A stretch of 64,000 nt of DNA from Sistotremastrum niveocremeum HHB9708 (taxonomy: Eukaryota; Basidiomycota; Agaricomycetes; Sistotremastrales; Sistotremastraceae): assembly GCA_001630475.1 (NCBI GenBank), contig KV419402.1, forward strand, positions 43,068 through 107,067, in the 5' to 3' direction. Shown piece by piece: positions 59,460 through 64,000 of this stretch. Positions within the stretch are counted from its first letter, which is position 1; each line of letters begins with the position of its first letter. Below the pieces are notes generated by a model. It saw only the letters and a program-made list of their open reading frames with translations. It was not told the DNA's origin and did no database searches. Position numbers and translations under genes: made by a program.

Positions 59460-59473
59460 TCTCCCGGGGACTT
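59460..59473 (-). other. Second polypurine-tract-like site, right at the end of pol
   Basis: AAGTCCCCGGGAGA on the minus strand overlaps or abuts the pol stop codon. Together with the copy at 57181-57195 it brackets ORF3. Confidence 0.55.
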
Positions 59474-62400
59474 AGGAATCGAGCTCCTGCTCGAGAGAAG
59501 CATCTGAAATTTGGGAGTTGGGTTCTGGAAAGATTGCTGAAGTCCTGAGAAAGTAAGGAATAATCCGCTTAGCAGCGAACCGCAACTTAGAGATAGTCCC
59601 ATCTAATTCAGCAAGCGTGTAAGATCCTCCGCTGTGCCTAGCGATGACGACGTATGGTCCAAGATAACGAGGCTTCCATTTTTGACCTAGATCTGTTTCA
59701 GCACCGGAATTCCTAACAAGAACTAGACGCCCTGGCTTGAAGTCATAGTCCTTTATGGAGAAAGCGAATTCCTTTGCGAATTGATCCGAGGACTGCTTTC
59801 GGCTCTTCAAGATGAGATCTTTCATACGATCTAGATCTGCTGGACGTTTTTCGAGTTGGCGGGCACGAATGGAAATGAGATCGGCAGTCGAAACAAGGTC
59901 GAAGAGGGAAGGGGCGAGGTAGGTGGCTCCTGAGATGTCAAAAGGTAGAATAGGCTCAACGCCATGGGCCATGTAGTATGGAGAATAACCAGTAGATTTC
60001 CTAATGGTCACTCGATCAGCCCAAATGACGTACGGCAATATTCTATACCATTTTGAGAGGTCTCCGGCACAGGTCTTGACAAGCGCTTCTCGGATTGTGC
60101 GATGCTGGCGTTCTACAATTCCCTGAGCTTGTGAATTGTATGGCGAGATCCGGATGTGATTGATGTGATACGTCTTAGATAGATAATCAAGCGCTGATAT
60201 CCATGGCGTACCATTATCGGTCACTATTTCCGAGAGCGAGCCCCATCTGCACAAAATGTCTTCAAAAATAAACTTGCCAAGTGTTGTACCTGTTTCACGT
60301 TGTAGAGCCCTCGCTTCTGGCCATGCTGTGAGTGAACACCTAGCGTGGGCTATGTACCTGAATTTTCCTGCCTTATTCATGTACATCGTGTCCATGTGAG
60401 CGCGGGAAAATAAAGAAGCGGGTATTGGGACTGTCGGAGGGATGTGGAGTCGAAGGGTATTGCGCTTTTGACATTCATCGCATGTTTGAAGGTACCACTT
60501 GAGGTCTACAACCATAGAAGGCCACCAGAATCTGTCAGCTAACAAACGACGAATTGGGTAAAAACCTCTATGTCCGAGTTCGTCATGAGCTAGTCGCATG
60601 ATTCTGAGTCTGTCCGGGTAGGAAATGACAACTTGATGCTTTCCATCTTCTTGTCTTCGATAGAGTTTGTCATTTGAGAGGAAGAAACGAGGAGTGAGTC
60701 TCAGAACTCGTTTTCGAGTGGCATCGGCTAAGTCCGGTGGAAGCGTGAGAGTCGCAAGATACTGACGGATTATCTCAACGTCTTGATCTTTCAGCTCATA
60801 TTCCTTTGTCTGAGGCGGTGCATCTGGAGGATGATCGGAAGGAGTATTGACATAGATCTCGTGAGAATGAGGAGTGTCGATTTTGTCGTTAAGGGAAAGG
60901 GATGGTTGAGACAACATAAAAACTTCTAACTTCTTGTCAATGATCTCATCAAGCTCTTCTGGGTCGTTCTCTTGTTCTCCTGGGGCTGGTAATCGTCTTG
61001 AAAGTCCATCTACGGCTTTGTGTCGGTCTGCAGGAACATGTCGGATCTCAAAGTTGAAAAGCTGAATATATGAAATCCAGCGATTCAAGGTCATCGAAGG
61101 TACTTCATCAGGGTTATTGAGCATTCCTTTGATGTATGATGCGTCAACTTCCACAATGAAATGATTGATACCTGCTAACCAAACTCTGAGTTCCTTGAGT
61201 GCAACGCAAAGTCCGTATAGTTCCAACTTTGCTTGAGAATACCGACTGATGGTCTGATTCCACGTAACAGATCCATATCTTGCTGGATGACGTTTTCCAT
61301 TCTCGTCTACTTGCATCAGAATAAATCCGACAGCAATGACAGAAGAATCAACGGCAAGAATAACTTCTCTGTTGGAGGCGTAATCGATGGGCTTGAGTGC
61401 GGGTGCTGATGTTGCTGCCATTTTGAGATCGTCAAAGGAAGCTTGCTGTTCAGATCCCCAATTGAAAGGTACATCCTTTCTAGTCAACTGAGAGAGAGGA
61501 GCTGCTCGTTTCGCAAAATCCTTGACAAAAATGCGAATGAGTCCCATTGTACCTAGAAAACCTCGAACGGCTGTGACAGTTTGACAGATAGGCCAGTCGA
61601 TTATTTTCTTGACATGGGAATCATCTGCACGTCTTCCATAAGCATTACAAGTGTGTCCCAAAATAGAGATTTCAGGTACGCAAATTATAAGCTTCTTGGC
61701 GGCAACTGTGGCTCCGGCATGCTGAAGTCGGTGGAGGATGCGATTAACGTCTTCTAAATGCTCATAGATAAATCTCCTAACTCCTGGATGAGTACTGGAA
61801 ATTTCATATGAACCATCTGGAAGGAAATAATGCGACTTTGGACCTTTGACAGTGATGTCGTCGATGAACGGTTGGGCAACTTGAGGGATTTCATCCTGTA
61901 AGATAAAAACAATATCTTGATGAAATATGGTGACGGAATTGGTGTAGCCCATGGGTAGAGTCGTAAGTCGAAAGGGTCCTAGTGGTGTCTGAACGGTGGT
62001 GAGATCACGATAATCGGGATGAATCAACCGATGATCATAACCTATATAGATGTCAGCAAGAGTATAGCACGTACGACCTGCACATGCTTCTATTACTTCG
62101 TCTATGATTGGTGGGACTCCTGCATCTCTGATGGTCACGGCGTTCAGTGGTTCCAAATTCCAAACAATTCGAGGGTTACCGTCTTTCTTAGGAACAACAA
62201 ACCAACGGGACCTATATGAAGAATTCGACGGTTCAAGAACTCCCATGTCTATCTTGCGCTGAAGTTCCTGAATCAAGCGATCATGAAGTCCTGGAGGTAT
62301 GCGCATGTTCTTCTGTACCCAGGGAATGTGAGGAATTGTTGGAAACTTGACAGGTTCAAAATAATCCTCACGAAATTGGCCTTTCTCTGTATCATCCCAT

Positions 62401-64000
62401 GCAATACCTTTCTCATTATTTCGGAGAATTGCTTGCACTAGACGAATTTCGTTTGGCCAGAGAAATCCAGTTCGTAAGAGATCTTCTTCAATTTTGTCCC
62501 ATCTTTCTTGAGTGAGTCGAGTTCCTGGAATGAAAGTCGGAATGGGGTTTGGAATGGGTGGGAGTGAAAGGAGTGGATCTTCAGGAAATCGTCGAACAAT
62601 CTTGAAGTCATCGGGAATAATTCCAAGGACCGGATTGACTTTCTTGGCTACTGGTTTATACCTTGTTGTGACGTATACACCAGGTTTCTGCTGTTCGTAT
62701 TTCTCCGAAGGTTCGAAAGGTTGTCGAAGTTGGAAAAATGGCCTGAGTTCTTCTAAAGAAAGTGAGGCGAGGTTCTTCAATGCTCCCGGAGCATGAGAAA
62801 TGGAAGTCAAAGGTGAGGAATGAGTGGTGTCTTGAAAGAGAATTGGCTCTGGATGTCGGTCTTGACGGTCTTTGGGAATGGTGGGAACTGCGATGGTCTC
62901 GTAAGGGGGATTGGGGTTCGTAATGGTGATTGTCATATCACCGTCAGTATGAAAATCTTTGCTGCAGCCTGAAAGCGCAAAGAAAGGCATACCAAGTAAG
63001 AGAGGGACAGGCGATTTACTGACAACTTGCGCTTGAACATAGAAAGTGATGGATCCAATGATTCCAATCTGAAGAGGTAAGTTTTTCAATTTACCAATTG
63101 TCTTGTTGATAGACTGATCCGCTGTTTCCATGCTCATGACTGACTCCAAATGAAGTAGGGTTGTAAAATATAATATAATATAATATAAATCCCACTTTTC
63201 ATTTATATTGATATTGTATATTGATATCGCGATATAATATACCAATATATATTGATATATATCGATATATTCCTACAAAATCAATATATAGCCTATTTCT
63301 GCCATCTATGGACCTTTATTCCATCAAATCTATGTGTATGGAGTCAATATACAACCTCTGCAAGCTGTATTGAGCAAGATATAGGCAAATATCTTATATT
63401 TGAGCAACATTTGAGCAATATCTGTGTGATATAAGTGCAGTATACCACCCCCAAGACACAAGTATATCGCAGATATATTGACAAAATATTGATACATGGG
63501 GTCAAATACAGTGTGAGGAGGGTAAAATACACTGAAATAGAGGGAATAACAGAAGATATAAGGTATATTGGCCCATATACTGGAGATTTGACCTCAAAAG
63601 TGGTCAAATATGGCCCAAAAATACCCAGAATATGCCCCTTCTGGACCCTTATTGGACCCTTAATATATATCATGATATACAATATATATCAATATTTTGG
63701 CAATATATGGTCCTCTGGAGAAAATATATTGTATCGTGATACAATATGATACAAATATCGATATAATTGCGATATAGTATATTATATTTCTACAACCCTA
63801 AAATGAAGAGGCGGACCTTCCATTTTTCTCCAGAGATCTTCTCTGACGGTTACAATAGAACATCCGTCGTCAATGGTGGCTTTCGTCCGAGTCGTGTGAT
63901 TGAGAAGGACTTCAACTTCTCGAAGTGAAATTGAATCCTGAGAGACAATGCTGTCACGTCCGTCTACGTGGTCCACAAGATCGAGATGATTGACATCAGC
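59472..64000 (-). pseudogene. Ty3-type retrotransposon gag-pol, 5' part outside window, broken by a MITE
   Basis: Minus-strand polyprotein. The protease region starts beyond 63900 with IDDGCSIVTV (D-x-G-like site) and continues after the inserted MITE to PLLLGMPFF. Reverse transcriptase shows YTLADIYIGY and the active site FIDDITV (about 61850). RNase H starts AVDSSVIAVGFIL. Integrase has HDELGHRGFYP...CDECQKRN zinc finger, then D (AHMDTMYMN), D (IVTDNGTPW) and E (GIVERQHRTIREAL). The end carries the W/GPY-like KPRYLGPYVVIARHS module. Removing the MITE with one AAATGAAG copy restores the frame (GPPLHLESVMSMETADQ). It is a host-genome retrotransposon, probably dead because of the insertion. 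Confidence 0.88.
63156..63800. mobile_element. hAT-like MITE (645 bp), TAGGG-type, AT-rich, in Ty3 protease region
   Basis: Ends TAGGGTTGTAAAATATAAT and (reverse complement of right end) TAGGGTTGTAGAAATATAAT. The exact 8-bp duplication AAATGAAG is at 63148-63155 and 63801-63808. The body is very AT-rich with long runs of TATAT/GATAT and internal palindromes. It has no coding capacity. Confidence 0.92.

Noticed and set aside
1-64000. Starship-type giant transposon or CRISPR array
   Set aside because: No DUF3435-type tyrosine recombinase and no regularly spaced repeats were seen; this is eukaryotic DNA.

Overview
The window reads as nuclear DNA of a filamentous basidiomycete, most likely an Agaricomycete. 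Genes are cut by many 45-60 bp introns with GT-AG ends and CTNA-type branch sites. Several proteins belong to families I know only from mushroom-forming fungi (DUF6589, the WRPLF-type integrase transposases, alpha-kinase-like proteins). Conserved nuclear genes are present: mitochondrial HSP60, a BolA-like protein, an O-fucosyltransferase-like protein, a TMEM184/DUF300 membrane protein, a Clr2-domain protein and a short-chain dehydrogenase. No ribosomal RNA, tRNA or CRISPR array was recognised.

Layout. 1-16 kb holds lineage-restricted genes (one cut at the left edge): a nucleotidyltransferase-like gene broken by a 290-bp MITE, a nucleoplasmin-like-domain protein and several hypotheticals, ending in decayed repeats. 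18.0-28.7 kb is a nested mobile region. The outer element (18023-28742) has 25-bp perfect terminal inverted repeats and two convergent genes, a DUF6589 protein and a RecQ-like helicase. A 4.66-kb pogo-like transposon with a protease-transposase fusion gene sits inside the DUF6589 gene at a TA. A 0.8-kb hAT-like MITE sits inside a helicase intron. 29-43 kb is the conserved core. At 43.3 kb a 5.14-kb IS3EU-like transposon with 94-bp inverted repeats and an alpha-kinase-like passenger splits exon 1 of the dehydrogenase gene, which resumes at 48.5-50.2 kb. 50.9-56.5 kb is a diverged tandem array of TATA-led, intron-containing small units. 56.7-64 kb is a minus-strand Ty3-type retrotransposon (3' LTR, polypurine tract, an extra ORF after pol, and pol), itself hit by two hAT-like elements plus one nested MITE.

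Every major insertion keeps a recognisable target-site duplication, or nearly so. Each can be removed on paper, and the host frame closes exactly: the DUF6589 gene, the dehydrogenase gene, the nucleotidyltransferase-like gene and the Ty3 protease region all rejoin in frame. The most notable candidate for something little described is the DUF6589 plus RecQ-helicase element with its own inverted repeats. It may be a member of, or relative to, the Academ/AcademH transposons. All calls come from reading the sequence; no database search was run.
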